DNA of 6,398 bases from Cyanobacteria bacterium UBA11372 (GTDB taxonomy: Bacteria > Cyanobacteriota > Cyanobacteriia > Cyanobacteriales > Aerosakkonemataceae). Below the pieces are notes generated by a model. That model worked only from the letters and a program-made list of their open reading frames with translations, searched no databases and was not told where the DNA came from. The position numbers and the translations under genes were made by a program. The DNA is taken from NCBI GenBank assembly GCA_003486675.1, contig DNGG01000205.1, positions 1 to 6,398 on the forward strand, read 5' to 3'. This document shows, piece after piece, positions 1 to 5,780 of the stretch (position 1 is its first letter; each line of letters opens with the position of its first letter).

Positions 1-338
1 GTTCCCCAAAGAATTGCCGCATTCAAAAGCGCTGTTTTCTTCGTCATCGGGCCGCAACTTTGAGCCATCACCCAACCGCCCAAAAATAGGGAAATCAGCA
101 AACTGATAATCGACCAAATTCCCACCCCAGCACCAACTGAACCTGCATCCGCACCTGTCGCACCCGCGCTTAATCCAATCGCGATTCCCAAGGCACTTAA
201 AAGCAGTTGAGTGCTGAGAGCGATCGCAATTCCTCCCAAAATTGGCCCCCACCTCACTCGGTCGTGGTAATCCACCACCGGATTGACGATTGTTGGCTCA
301 GCCACTTGACTCCCCGGTCGATCTGGATAATATGTCAT
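1..338 (-). CDS. Uncharacterised integral membrane protein, N-terminal 112 residues (partial)
   Basis: Reading the minus strand from an ATG at 338-336 gives an open frame that runs off the window at base 1, so only the first 112 residues are visible. It begins MTYYPDRPGSQ and has a polar N-terminus of about 29 residues. A conserved-looking R29-W30-G-P then leads into a first hydrophobic helix at about 31-57 (GGIAIALSTQLLLSALGIAI), a Gly/Ala-rich loop at 58-71, and a second helix at about 72-92 (WSIISLLISLFLGGWV). The pattern 'RWGP-glycine-rich helix, small-residue loop, W-helix-GGW' matches a family of hypothetical membrane proteins that I recall from cyanobacteria and proteobacteria; no function is established for it. 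The upstream Shine-Dalgarno is weak (AGGG about 11 bases before the ATG). The gene is divergent from the RTX gene. A HIP1 site lies inside it at 220-227. The frame and start are well supported; the role is unknown. Confidence 0.8.
   Translation of the reverse strand, partial: MTYYPDRPGSQVAEPTIVNPVVDYHDRVRWGPILGGIAIALSTQLLLSALGIAIGLSAGATGADAGSVGAGVGIWSIISLLISLFLGGWVMAQSCGPMTKKTALLNAAILWG
220..227. repeat. HIP1 octamer
   Basis: GCGATCGC, the highly iterated palindrome typical of many cyanobacterial genomes, lies inside the partial membrane protein gene. It supports a cyanobacterial origin. Confidence 0.9.
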
Positions 339-403
339 AAAAGATTAATCCCTACTTTACTTAGTTACTTTTTCCATCCATTAGATTGGAATTTTAGTTA
401 ATA

Positions 404-409
404 ATTATA
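404..409 (-). promoter_or_regulatory. Candidate -10 box for the membrane protein gene
   Basis: On the minus strand these bases read TATAAT, a perfect consensus -10, about 65 bases upstream of the ATG at 338. At 17-bp spacing the -35 position reads TATCCA (3 of 6 matches), which is weak. The box lies inside the palindrome at 402-413. In AT-rich DNA a chance match is quite possible. Confidence 0.3.
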
Positions 410-624
410 ATTAAGTTATCTATCTTTGGATAGAATATTTTTAACCGGCAAATTTAAACTAGCAAAAGTAGCAAATATGCTTTTCCTGGTCACTTAAATT
501 AGTAAAAAATACGCCAGAAGCTAGTTACAGATGCGACGATAATTGTAGAGATTGGTTAATCAATTTTGTTAAAAATAGATAAAAAAGCGGTAATTTTTTA
601 GTGATAAAATCAAAAGAAATAGGT

Positions 625-632
625 GCGATCGC
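625..632. repeat. HIP1 octamer
   Basis: GCGATCGC in the divergent spacer. The 14-base extension GCGATCGCTCCCGG recurs at the HIP1 copy inside the RTX gene (2868-2881). Confidence 0.9.
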
Positions 633-653
633 TCCCGGATTTCTTTCTACCTT

Positions 654-682
654 TTAACTGATTTCTATTACTTAAATATAAC
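654..682 (+). promoter_or_regulatory. Candidate promoter for the RTX protein gene
   Basis: TTAACT (654-659) and TATAAC (677-682) are separated by 17 bases and resemble a group-1 sigma -35/-10 pair (4 of 6 and 5 of 6 matches). Transcription would start near 690, giving a leader of about 65 bases. This is a pattern match only; other AT-rich hexamers nearby could serve. Confidence 0.3.
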
Positions 683-742
683 TCAGGATCGAAGCTAGAT
701 ATTACCAACAAACTCATCCCTTCTACGGTGCATCCGATTGGC

Positions 743-747
743 GGAGG
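743..747 (+). promoter_or_regulatory. Shine-Dalgarno deciding the RTX start
   Basis: GGAGG lies 8 bases before the ATG at 756-758. The frame is also open to a TTG at 738, but that codon lies upstream of this strong site and would add six residues encoded across it. The ATG at 756 is therefore preferred, and the protein begins MAIFNGTPGND. Confidence 0.85.
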
Positions 748-755
748 CTGAAGCA

Positions 756-3329
756 ATGGCTATTTTTAACGGCACACCCGGTAACGATTTACTCGAAGGC
801 ACCCCCAATGCCGACACCCTGTTAGGATTTGCAGGCAATGACACACTTTTTGGTCGCGCTGGAAATGACTTATTATCCGGTGGCGAAGATAAAGACCTGC
901 TATTGGGCGACTTAGGAAACGATACCCTCTACGGTGACTTAGGCGACGATACCCTGTTTGGCGGGGATGGAGATGACCTGCTATTTGGCGGTACTGGGCC
1001 AGAGGATAATTTTAGCGGCATTACCAAGGATGTCCTGTATGGTGACGCCGGAAACGATACGCTTTATGGTTTAGCAGCGGCGGACTTGCTGCAAGGTGGC
1101 GATGGTAACGACTTGCTGATTGCCAATAGTGGCAACGATACAGTCAAAGGTGGCAACGGCGATGACCTAATTCGGGGAGGTCAAGGGGCAGATGTCTTAT
1201 TTGGCAATGCAGGGAAAGACAGCCTCTACGGCGACTTAGGCGAAGATACTCTTTTTGGTGGCGATGGCGATGACCTGCTATTTGGCTCACAAGGAGAAGA
1301 AGCCAATTTTGGCGGTCAAAGCGCGGATGTCCTCTATGGCGAAGCGGGTAACGATACACTTTATGGTTTAGGAGGGAAGGATGTGCTGTCGGGTGATGAC
1401 GGCGAGGATGTCATCAGCGGCAACGAAGGCGATGATAGCGTCAGAGGCGGCAATGGCAACGATATTTTGTTTGGAGGCAAAGGCAACGACGTACTGTTGG
1501 GCGATGCTGGCAATGACCGCCTGTTGGGTGACTTGGGTGCAGATACGCTGACAGGCGGTGCGGGAAACGATGCTTTTGTCATTGGTAGACGCTTTGATGT
1601 TCCCGGTTTTCGCACCACGGGTGGCTCCACCCTGACTGATGCTGACTGGATTTTAGACTTTACTTCCGGTGAAGATGTCATTGAATTAATTGGCGGTTTG
1701 ACGTTTGAAGAACTGAATATTTTTGCAGGCAACGGTACTTTCGCAGGCAACACAATTATTCAAGACAAAGGAACGGGCGAATATTTAGCAATTCTTCAGG
1801 GAGGTAACGATATAATCGATCCCGTTTCTGACTTTAATCCACCTGGAATTGCCGACCCAATTACACCCCCAGCTTCCCTCAGCACTTTACAATTTTCTGC
1901 CCCTAGTTTCAGTATTAATGAAGATGGCACGCCTGTAACTGCGGTGAATATTACGCGCACGGGTAGCAGTAGTGGGGAGGTGAGTGTAAAAGTAGTCCTC
2001 AACGGCGGTACGGCGATTGGTGGTGCGTCGCCTTTAGCAGCACCAAAAGATTATGACAATAGCTTTATTCCAGTTAATTGGGCAGATGGAGATAAGGCAA
2101 CAAAAACGGTCGCGATTCCCTTGTTTGACGATACGGAGGTGGAGGGCAACGAAACTGTTAATTTAACTTTAGGTTTCCCCACAGGAGACGCAATAATTGG
2201 GGATCAGAATACCGCTGTTTTGACGATTGTAGATAACGATAACGGCACGCCAAACCCAAACCCAAACCCAAACCCAAACCCAAACCCAAACCCAGATCCA
2301 AATCCAACCCCAACCCCCTCACCGATTGTGGTACTCGATAATGATGCCGCAATTCCCGATGACACGGGTATTGTTCACTTCGGCATTACCACAGTTGGCA
2401 CCGAGATTGTCAGGGCTTTAACTGTGAAGAATAGGGGGACATCTGACTTTAACTTGGGTACGCTTAACTTACCCAATGGTTTCAGTTTGGTGGGTGGTTT
2501 TGATCGTCCCACGTTAGCAGCAGGTACTCAACAGGATTTCTTGGTTAAACTTAATGCCGAGAATACGGGTATCTTTAATGGCACTTTGTCATTTGGCAAC
2601 AATGGCAGTAATGGAAATCCCTATGATTTTACCCTGCGGGGAATTGTTAGTAACCTTACCGACTCAGACAGATTGCCAGAAATAGAAGTAAGGTATGGAA
2701 CCGTTGAGATTTTAGATACAGACACAGAAGCCGTTAACTTTGGCACGACGAGCTTAGGGACTGCGATTCGCCAAACATTCACCATCGCCAATACAGGCAG
2801 TGGATCGCTGCTTTTAGATAGTTGGGAATTGCCGAGAGGTTTTAGTTTTGTGGGAAGTTTGCCGAGTGCGATCGCTCCCGGCACTTCAGATCAAATTACA
2901 GTAGAACTAGATGGTCGTATAGCTGGGAATTTCCAAGGAATGCTGGGCGTCGGCACCAATGACGCCGATGAAAAATCTTTCGATTTTCCCATTACCGGCA
3001 CAGTCACAACTGGACAACAATTAACTTCACAAATCAGCAATCTTGACTTGATTACCGGGACAGTAATTCAACCAAATGAAGGCAATAATTCCAGCAGCGT
3101 TGACATCACTAATAGTGGGAATACTGGAAGATCAATCGATTTTACTAACAATTTCTCTCAACCGATTGAACAGACAATTCCGACTAATGTATCCCAGGGA
3201 AGCATAAATTCTGCAAATCTTGTTCCTTTTACAGACCCACAAACACCTAATTTGATGCTCAATCCGATGCAAAATCTCAACCAAACTGCAAGTCCATTCC
3301 TTAATGCTTCCGAATTTCAGGCAATTTAA
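756..3329 (+). CDS. RTX calcium-binding, Calx-beta and ASH-domain surface/secreted protein
   Basis: An 857-residue acidic protein with no catalytic motif and no Sec signal peptide. Residues 5-274 are 30 consecutive RTX nonapeptides (xGGxGxDxL), expected to fold as a calcium-bound beta-roll. Residues 275-375 resemble the serralysin M10-C/RTX cap that follows such repeats, with DADWILDFTSGEDVIEL at 295-311. Residues 378-495 form a Calx-beta domain (FSINEDG near the start, AVLTIVDND at the end). Residues 497-523 are a Pro-Asn/Thr linker. Residues 524-632 and 640-750 are two related ASH-like (choice-of-anchor D) beta-sandwiches sharing V-x-F-G-T-T-x-x-G-T and N-x-G motifs. Residues 751-857 form a polar Ser/Asn/Thr-rich tail. 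RTX proteins usually leave by type I secretion with a C-terminal signal; no transporter is in view, so export by that route is inferred. A role in adhesion, sheath or matrix binding is plausible but unproven. Confidence 0.85.
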   Translation: MAIFNGTPGNDLLEGTPNADTLLGFAGNDTLFGRAGNDLLSGGEDKDLLLGDLGNDTLYGDLGDDTLFGGDGDDLLFGGTGPEDNFSGITKDVLYGDAGNDTLYGLAAADLLQGGDGNDLLIANSGNDTVKGGNGDDLIRGGQGADVLFGNAGKDSLYGDLGEDTLFGGDGDDLLFGSQGEEANFGGQSADVLYGEAGNDTLYGLGGKDVLSGDDGEDVISGNEGDDSVRGGNGNDILFGGKGNDVLLGDAGNDRLLGDLGADTLTGGAGNDAFVIGRRFDVPGFRTTGGSTLTDADWILDFTSGEDVIELIGGLTFEELNIFAGNGTFAGNTIIQDKGTGEYLAILQGGNDIIDPVSDFNPPGIADPITPPASLSTLQFSAPSFSINEDGTPVTAVNITRTGSSSGEVSVKVVLNGGTAIGGASPLAAPKDYDNSFIPVNWADGDKATKTVAIPLFDDTEVEGNETVNLTLGFPTGDAIIGDQNTAVLTIVDNDNGTPNPNPNPNPNPNPNPDPNPTPTPSPIVVLDNDAAIPDDTGIVHFGITTVGTEIVRALTVKNRGTSDFNLGTLNLPNGFSLVGGFDRPTLAAGTQQDFLVKLNAENTGIFNGTLSFGNNGSNGNPYDFTLRGIVSNLTDSDRLPEIEVRYGTVEILDTDTEAVNFGTTSLGTAIRQTFTIANTGSGSLLLDSWELPRGFSFVGSLPSAIAPGTSDQITVELDGRIAGNFQGMLGVGTNDADEKSFDFPITGTVTTGQQLTSQISNLDLITGTVIQPNEGNNSSSVDITNSGNTGRSIDFTNNFSQPIEQTIPTNVSQGSINSANLVPFTDPQTPNLMLNPMQNLNQTASPFLNASEFQAI
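768..1577 (+). repeat. 30 tandem RTX nonapeptide repeats
   Basis: From residue 5 to residue 274 the protein divides into 30 nine-residue units without a single insertion or deletion, from NGTPGNDLL to TGGAGNDAF. Asp occupies position 7 in 28 units. The two exceptions (residues 77-85 and 176-184) both carry Glu there and Asn at position 9. The repetition also produces long antisense shadow frames, which are not genes. Confidence 0.9.
930..1523 (+). repeat. Two 297-bp higher-order repeat units in the RTX region
   Basis: Residues 59-157 and 158-256 align end to end over 99 residues (11 nonads each) with about 64 identities and no gaps. The first two nonads are nearly identical (YGDLG[D/E]DTL, FGGDGDDLL). 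The degenerate third and fourth nonads occur at the same place in both units. A third unit begins at 1524 with GDLGADTLTGG, exactly one period later, and is cut off after two nonads. This indicates an ancient in-frame segmental duplication. Confidence 0.85.
2250..2294 (+). repeat. CCAAAC hexamer microsatellite encoding a Pro-Asn linker
   Basis: Seven perfect copies of CCAAAC plus a final CCA encode alternating Pro-Asn (residues 499-513). Degenerate DP, NP, TP, TP and SP pairs follow to residue 523. The tract joins the Calx-beta domain to the first ASH-like domain. A hexamer change adds or removes two residues without shifting frame, so length variation would be tolerated. Confidence 0.9.
2868..2875. 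repeat. HIP1 octamer
   Basis: GCGATCGC within the second ASH-like domain, encoding part of S-A-I-A-P-G. Confidence 0.9.
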
Positions 3330-3333
3330 TTGC

Positions 3334-3361
3334 AACCCCAAATGGGTTTCCTAATCAACCC
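3334..3361 (+). terminator. Alternating AACCC/GGGTT hairpins after the RTX stop
   Basis: Five bases after the TAA the sequence carries AACCC (3334-3338), GGGTT (3344-3348) and AACCC (3357-3361). The middle arm can pair with either side but not both, giving two mutually exclusive 5-bp hairpins with loops of 5 and 8 bases. No clear U-tract follows, so terminator function is uncertain. The sequence also resembles a decayed form of the AGAAACCGGGTTTCT-type repeat that I recall from cyanobacterial spacers. Confidence 0.3.
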
Positions 3362-3391
3362 GGTTTCTTAAAAAAAATCCTCTATTTGTAG

Positions 3392-3418
3392 GGTGCGTTA
3401 GCGGTAGCGTAACGCACC
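3392..3418. repeat. GGTGCGTTA palindromic repeat
   Basis: A perfect 9-bp stem, GGTGCGTTA (3392-3400) with TAACGCACC (3410-3418), encloses a 9-base loop GCGGTAGCG. Elements of this form (GTAGGGTGCGTTA...TAACGCACC) are, as I recall, common dispersed repeats in cyanobacterial spacers. It lies 62 bases after the RTX stop and could also act as a transcript-end hairpin, though only a short run of T follows. Confidence 0.75.
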
Positions 3419-3452
3419 ATTTCACTGGTAATAAAAATTGACAAAAAAATCA

Positions 3453-3468
3453 TCTACCCCAAGGTAGA
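3453..3468. repeat. Short hairpin TCTACC/GGTAGA
   Basis: A perfect 6-bp stem with a CCAA tetraloop. On the minus strand it would be followed by a run of seven T, which looks terminator-like, but no minus-strand gene ends here. It overlaps where a -10 box would sit for a perfect TTGACA at 3438-3443. Function is unknown. Confidence 0.35.
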
Positions 3469-3504
3469 AATAAATTTAAACACCTAACTACATCTAGTAA
3501 TTAA

Positions 3505-3522
3505 TTCCTTCATAAGAAGGAA
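3505..3522. promoter_or_regulatory. Inverted repeat TTCCTTC/GAAGGAA upstream of the PRC-barrel gene
   Basis: A perfect 7-bp inverted repeat with a 4-base ATAA spacer, 66 bases before the PRC-barrel start. A -10-like TATAAA follows at 3527-3532, so the dyad would overlap the -35 region of that possible promoter. It could be an operator for a dimeric regulator or a leader hairpin. This placement is an inference. Confidence 0.35.
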
Positions 3523-3587
3523 GCATTATAAATCATATCTATCTAAAGTAGGTGTATAGCTTGATGTAGATTGTACGGGAAACGACA

Positions 3588-4532
3588 ATGTTACTTTACA
3601 AAATTGAGGATTTTAATCCCAACTACCGCCAAGAAGCTTTTGATGGCGAAGATATCAAAGGGCTGGATGTGTATGCCGGAAATAGCGATGATAAAATCGG
3701 CACTATCGATACTGTGCTGTTAGATGAAACAGGACGTTTGCGATATTTTGTCGTAGATACAGGTTCCTGGATTTTTGGCAAAAAAGTTTTACTTCCCATC
3801 GCTCTTTCTCGCCTTGATTTTAATGCGGGGCGCGTTTACGCTACAGGTTTGCGGAGTAAAGAGCAAGTAGAAAACCTACCCAGGTACGAGCATGGAATGG
3901 CAGTTGATTACGATTATGAAGAACAAGTGCGGGGTATTTATCGGACTCCGACGGTAGAAGCATCTGTACCAGTAGAAGCATCATTACCTTTAGACGCAGC
4001 TGCTCGAACTTATATGGCTGTAGAAACTCCAGTTTCTACACCGCATCCTGTCTCTTCTCAACCTAGTAATGCTGCTTACGATCGCGATACTTATACTTAC
4101 GATCGAGATCCTGCATTATATCAGATGAACGAACAGGATCATCAACAACTCAGACTCTACGAAGAACGATTAGTTGCAGATAAAACCCGTCGCAAAGCTG
4201 GTGAGGTAGCAATTGGCAAACGAGTTGAAACCGAAACGGTAAGACTTGAAGTTCCTGTAGAAAAAGAGCGAGTTATTATTGAGCGGATTACTCCAGCAGA
4301 TGCAGGCACTCCAGTAAATCCAAATACCGCCTTTCAGCAACAAGAAATGGCACGTTTGGAAATCTACGAAGAAACTGCCGATATTCAAAAGCAAGCCTTC
4401 GTGCGCGAGGAAGTGCAAGTCAGAAAAGAAGTTGAACAAGATACGGTTGTGGCAACAGACACAGTACGTCGCGAACAGTTAGACGTAAAGACAGAAAACG
4501 ATGCGGATGCCACTACAATTAATTCCCTTTAA
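3588..4532 (+). CDS. PRC-barrel and DUF2382 (YsnF/AvaK-type) stress protein
   Basis: A 314-residue soluble protein. Residues 1 to about 105 form a PRC-barrel: LYKIEDF start, GLDVY, IGTIDTVLLDETGRLRYFVV, then the highly recognisable WIFGKKVLLP and the end EQVENLPRYE. Residues 106-188 are a low-complexity Tyr/Asp/Val/Pro linker with short repeats (VEAS twice, YDRD twice). Residues 189-305 form a DUF2382 domain rich in Glu, Lys, Arg and Val. It contains two related halves, starting LRLYEERL and ARLEIYEETA, each followed by a charged beta-strand pattern. This domain family includes Bacillus YsnF and AvaK, an akinete marker of Anabaena, and is generally tied to stress or dormancy; its biochemistry is unknown. 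The ATG at 3588 fits the family N-terminus, but only a poor Shine-Dalgarno (GGGAAA) precedes it. It is separated from both neighbours by over 230 bases, so it is probably transcribed alone. Confidence 0.85.
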   Translation: MLLYKIEDFNPNYRQEAFDGEDIKGLDVYAGNSDDKIGTIDTVLLDETGRLRYFVVDTGSWIFGKKVLLPIALSRLDFNAGRVYATGLRSKEQVENLPRYEHGMAVDYDYEEQVRGIYRTPTVEASVPVEASLPLDAAARTYMAVETPVSTPHPVSSQPSNAAYDRDTYTYDRDPALYQMNEQDHQQLRLYEERLVADKTRRKAGEVAIGKRVETETVRLEVPVEKERVIIERITPADAGTPVNPNTAFQQQEMARLEIYEETADIQKQAFVREEVQVRKEVEQDTVVATDTVRREQLDVKTENDADATTINSL

Positions 4533-4546
4533 TGTCAATTCCGATA

Positions 4547-4574
4547 GTAGAGACGTTACATGTAACGTCTCTAC
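4547..4574. repeat. Perfect 28-bp palindrome after the PRC/DUF2382 gene
   Basis: GTAGAGACGTTACA (4547-4560) is followed directly by its exact reverse complement (4561-4574), with no spacer. It starts 14 bases after the TAA. GTAGAGACG...CGTCTCTAC palindromes are, as I recall, a frequent dispersed repeat in filamentous cyanobacteria. Its place just 3' of the gene means it might also stabilise or end the transcript. Confidence 0.85.
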
Positions 4575-4754
4575 CAGTATGGTTAATGGTGTTGTATGGG
4601 CGGGTTTAACCAGACCATCACCTTAGTTTCTTTGTAGATCTCTTTGCTTGCTCAATAATTTTTCAGAGAAACCCGCTTTCTTTCCACGAATTGTATTGAT
4701 AAACCCGCACCCGCGCGATGCCTTAGCCAAATAGTTTCGCTAAAACTGCAAAAA

Positions 4755-4761
4755 AAGGAGG
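4755..4761 (+). promoter_or_regulatory. Strong Shine-Dalgarno of the SLH gene
   Basis: AAGGAGG, 10 bases before the ATG at 4772, is the strongest ribosome binding site in the window. It fixes the start and suggests high translation, as expected for an abundant envelope protein. Confidence 0.85.
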
Positions 4762-4771
4762 ATATTTTATC

Positions 4772-5734
4772 ATGTCTAATCGCTGGCGTATCCCGTTAGT
4801 GGGGGTAGCATTTTTAGCTTTAACTTTTAGCGTTGGTGCCTCTGGTTTTTTAGCAAATTCTCAGCCAGTGGTAGCGCAACAAACTCAATCGACATTTCCT
4901 GACGTTCCACCTGATTACTGGGGGCGTCCGTTTATTGAATCCTTAGCTGAAAAAGGCATTGTTAAGGGATATCCAGACGGAACGTTTAGACCAAGGCAGT
5001 CTGTAGATCGGGATGAATTTTCGGCGATGATTCGGCAAGCTTTTGATCGAGCAAGGGTGAGAAACATACCGAGTGGTAGTTACTTTAATGATGTGCCTCA
5101 AGGTTATTGGGCAGAAACTCCGATTCAAGAAGCTTATGAAACGGGATTTATGAATGAGTTTCCTGGCAATGAGTTTCGCCCGAAGCAGCCATTGACTAAG
5201 GCAGAAGCATTAGTTATGTTAATGAGGGGTTTAGATAGGGATTACAATCGCCCCGTTGCCACAACTAATCAAGCTGTTACGACTCCAGCAAATCAAACTC
5301 CAGCAAATCAAGGTCGAAGAATTGCTAGGAATCGTTTGGCATTTCCCCTCGCAGGAACTCTGATGATGCAGCCTTTATTACCTCTAATAGCAAAGCAGCA
5401 ACCTGCGTCTGCATCTGCGCCTGCTAAGACTGTTCCCCCAACAACGACAACAACTGCAACTGCACCTTCTAATATTTCGGCGTTAGAGTTTCTCCGATCT
5501 TATTATCAAGATGCCGATCGGATTCCCGAAAATGCGGTTAATGAAGTCGCAGCAGCAACGCAGGCAAATATAGTGGTTAACTATCCAAATCCGCGAGTTC
5601 TTAATCCGAATGAGTTGCTCAGTCGCGGAAGTGCTACGGCGCTAATTCATCAAGCTTTGGTGAATCAAGGTCAGATAGAACCGCTGCAAAATAACGAGGC
5701 TACTAGGTACATTCCTAATAGTTCAGGTCGCTAG
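4772..5734 (+). CDS. Exported S-layer homology (SLH) domain protein
   Basis: A 320-residue predicted exported protein. Residues 1-35 form a Sec signal peptide (R4/R6, hydrophobic core 7-28, likely cleavage after VVA35 before QQ). SLH domain 1 spans about 41-92: FPDVPPDYW, then GIVKGYPDGTFRP, then R80-D-E-F. SLH domain 2 spans about 104-154: YFNDVPQGYW, then FPGNEFRPKQPLTKAEAL. Residues 160-238 are a Thr/Ala/Pro/Gln linker that contains a moderately hydrophobic patch (189-206) and a TPANQ duplication. Residues 244-298 form a third, more diverged SLH-like domain (YYQDADRIPENA, VNYPNPRVLNPNELLSRGSATAL). SLH domains bind cell-wall polymers in many bacteria, so the protein is probably anchored in the periplasm or at the peptidoglycan. 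No porin barrel or enzyme domain is present. It ends 12 bases before a hairpin terminator and probably forms a single-gene unit. Confidence 0.87.
   Translation: MSNRWRIPLVGVAFLALTFSVGASGFLANSQPVVAQQTQSTFPDVPPDYWGRPFIESLAEKGIVKGYPDGTFRPRQSVDRDEFSAMIRQAFDRARVRNIPSGSYFNDVPQGYWAETPIQEAYETGFMNEFPGNEFRPKQPLTKAEALVMLMRGLDRDYNRPVATTNQAVTTPANQTPANQGRRIARNRLAFPLAGTLMMQPLLPLIAKQQPASASAPAKTVPPTTTTTATAPSNISALEFLRSYYQDADRIPENAVNEVAAATQANIVVNYPNPRVLNPNELLSRGSATALIHQALVNQGQIEPLQNNEATRYIPNSSGR
5282..5311 (+). repeat. 15-bp tandem duplication in the SLH linker
   Basis: Two perfect adjacent copies of ACTCCAGCAAATCAA encode TPANQ twice (residues 171-180) in the disordered linker. This is a recent in-frame duplication. 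Confidence 0.85.
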
Positions 5735-5746
5735 CAAACGATTAGG

Positions 5747-5768
5747 AAAACGATATTATATCGTTTTT
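5747..5768 (+). terminator. Hairpin terminator of the SLH gene
   Basis: A 9-bp perfect stem, AAAACGATA (5747-5755) with TATCGTTTT (5759-5767), has a 3-base loop and runs into a T-tract; it begins 12 bases after the TAG. The stem is AT-rich, so it is weaker than a classical terminator, but its position is right. The A-run on the 5' side means it could work in both directions. Confidence 0.6.
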
Positions 5769-5780
5769 GGTTGCATCTAC

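Larger units (their letters stand above)
339..755. other. Divergent AT-rich intergenic region
   Basis: These 417 bases separate the divergent membrane protein and RTX genes and contain no credible gene. They are clearly more AT-rich than the coding flanks. Small symmetric elements are present: a perfect 12-bp palindrome TAATTATAATTA at 402-413, a 6-bp hairpin TCTATC/GATAGA at 419-434, a 12-of-14 palindrome ATTGGTTAATCAAT at 551-564, an A/T-only hairpin TAAAAAA/TTTTTTA at 580-600, and a HIP1 octamer at 625-632. Both genes must be transcribed outward from here. Unlike the other spacers it lacks long dispersed-type palindromes. Confidence 0.8.

Noticed and set aside
207..401. Plus-strand 64-codon open frame
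   Set aside because: It is antisense to the partial membrane protein gene and extends into the AT-rich promoter region, with no family resemblance.
738..755. TTG start giving a six-residue longer RTX protein
   Set aside because: The GGAGG at 743-747 is correctly spaced for the ATG at 756 and lies inside the extension, so the TTG has no good ribosome binding site.
1144..2884. Several minus-strand open frames inside the RTX gene
   Set aside because: They are shadows of the repetitive coding strand, for example an Leu-Gly run opposite the Pro-Asn hexamers, and have no recognisable domain or ribosome site.
3392..3418. CRISPR-like reading of the palindromic repeats
   Set aside because: Each palindrome occurs once in the window; there are no evenly spaced copies and no cas genes.
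3438..3443. Perfect TTGACA -35 box
   Set aside because: No acceptable -10 occurs 16-19 bases downstream; the position falls in the 3453-3468 hairpin.
3480..3569. Two crossing 7-bp complementary pairs (ACACCTA/TAGGTGT and CTACATC/GATGTAG) suggesting a pseudoknot leader
   Set aside because: In a 90-base AT-rich region two chance 7-mer pairings are not rare, and no known riboswitch architecture fits.
4170..4439. Minus-strand 89-codon open frame
   Set aside because: It is antisense to the DUF2382 domain and has no supporting motif.
4733..4747. AGTTT/AAACT hairpin just upstream of the SLH Shine-Dalgarno
   Set aside because: A 5-bp A/T-rich stem is too weak to claim translational control.
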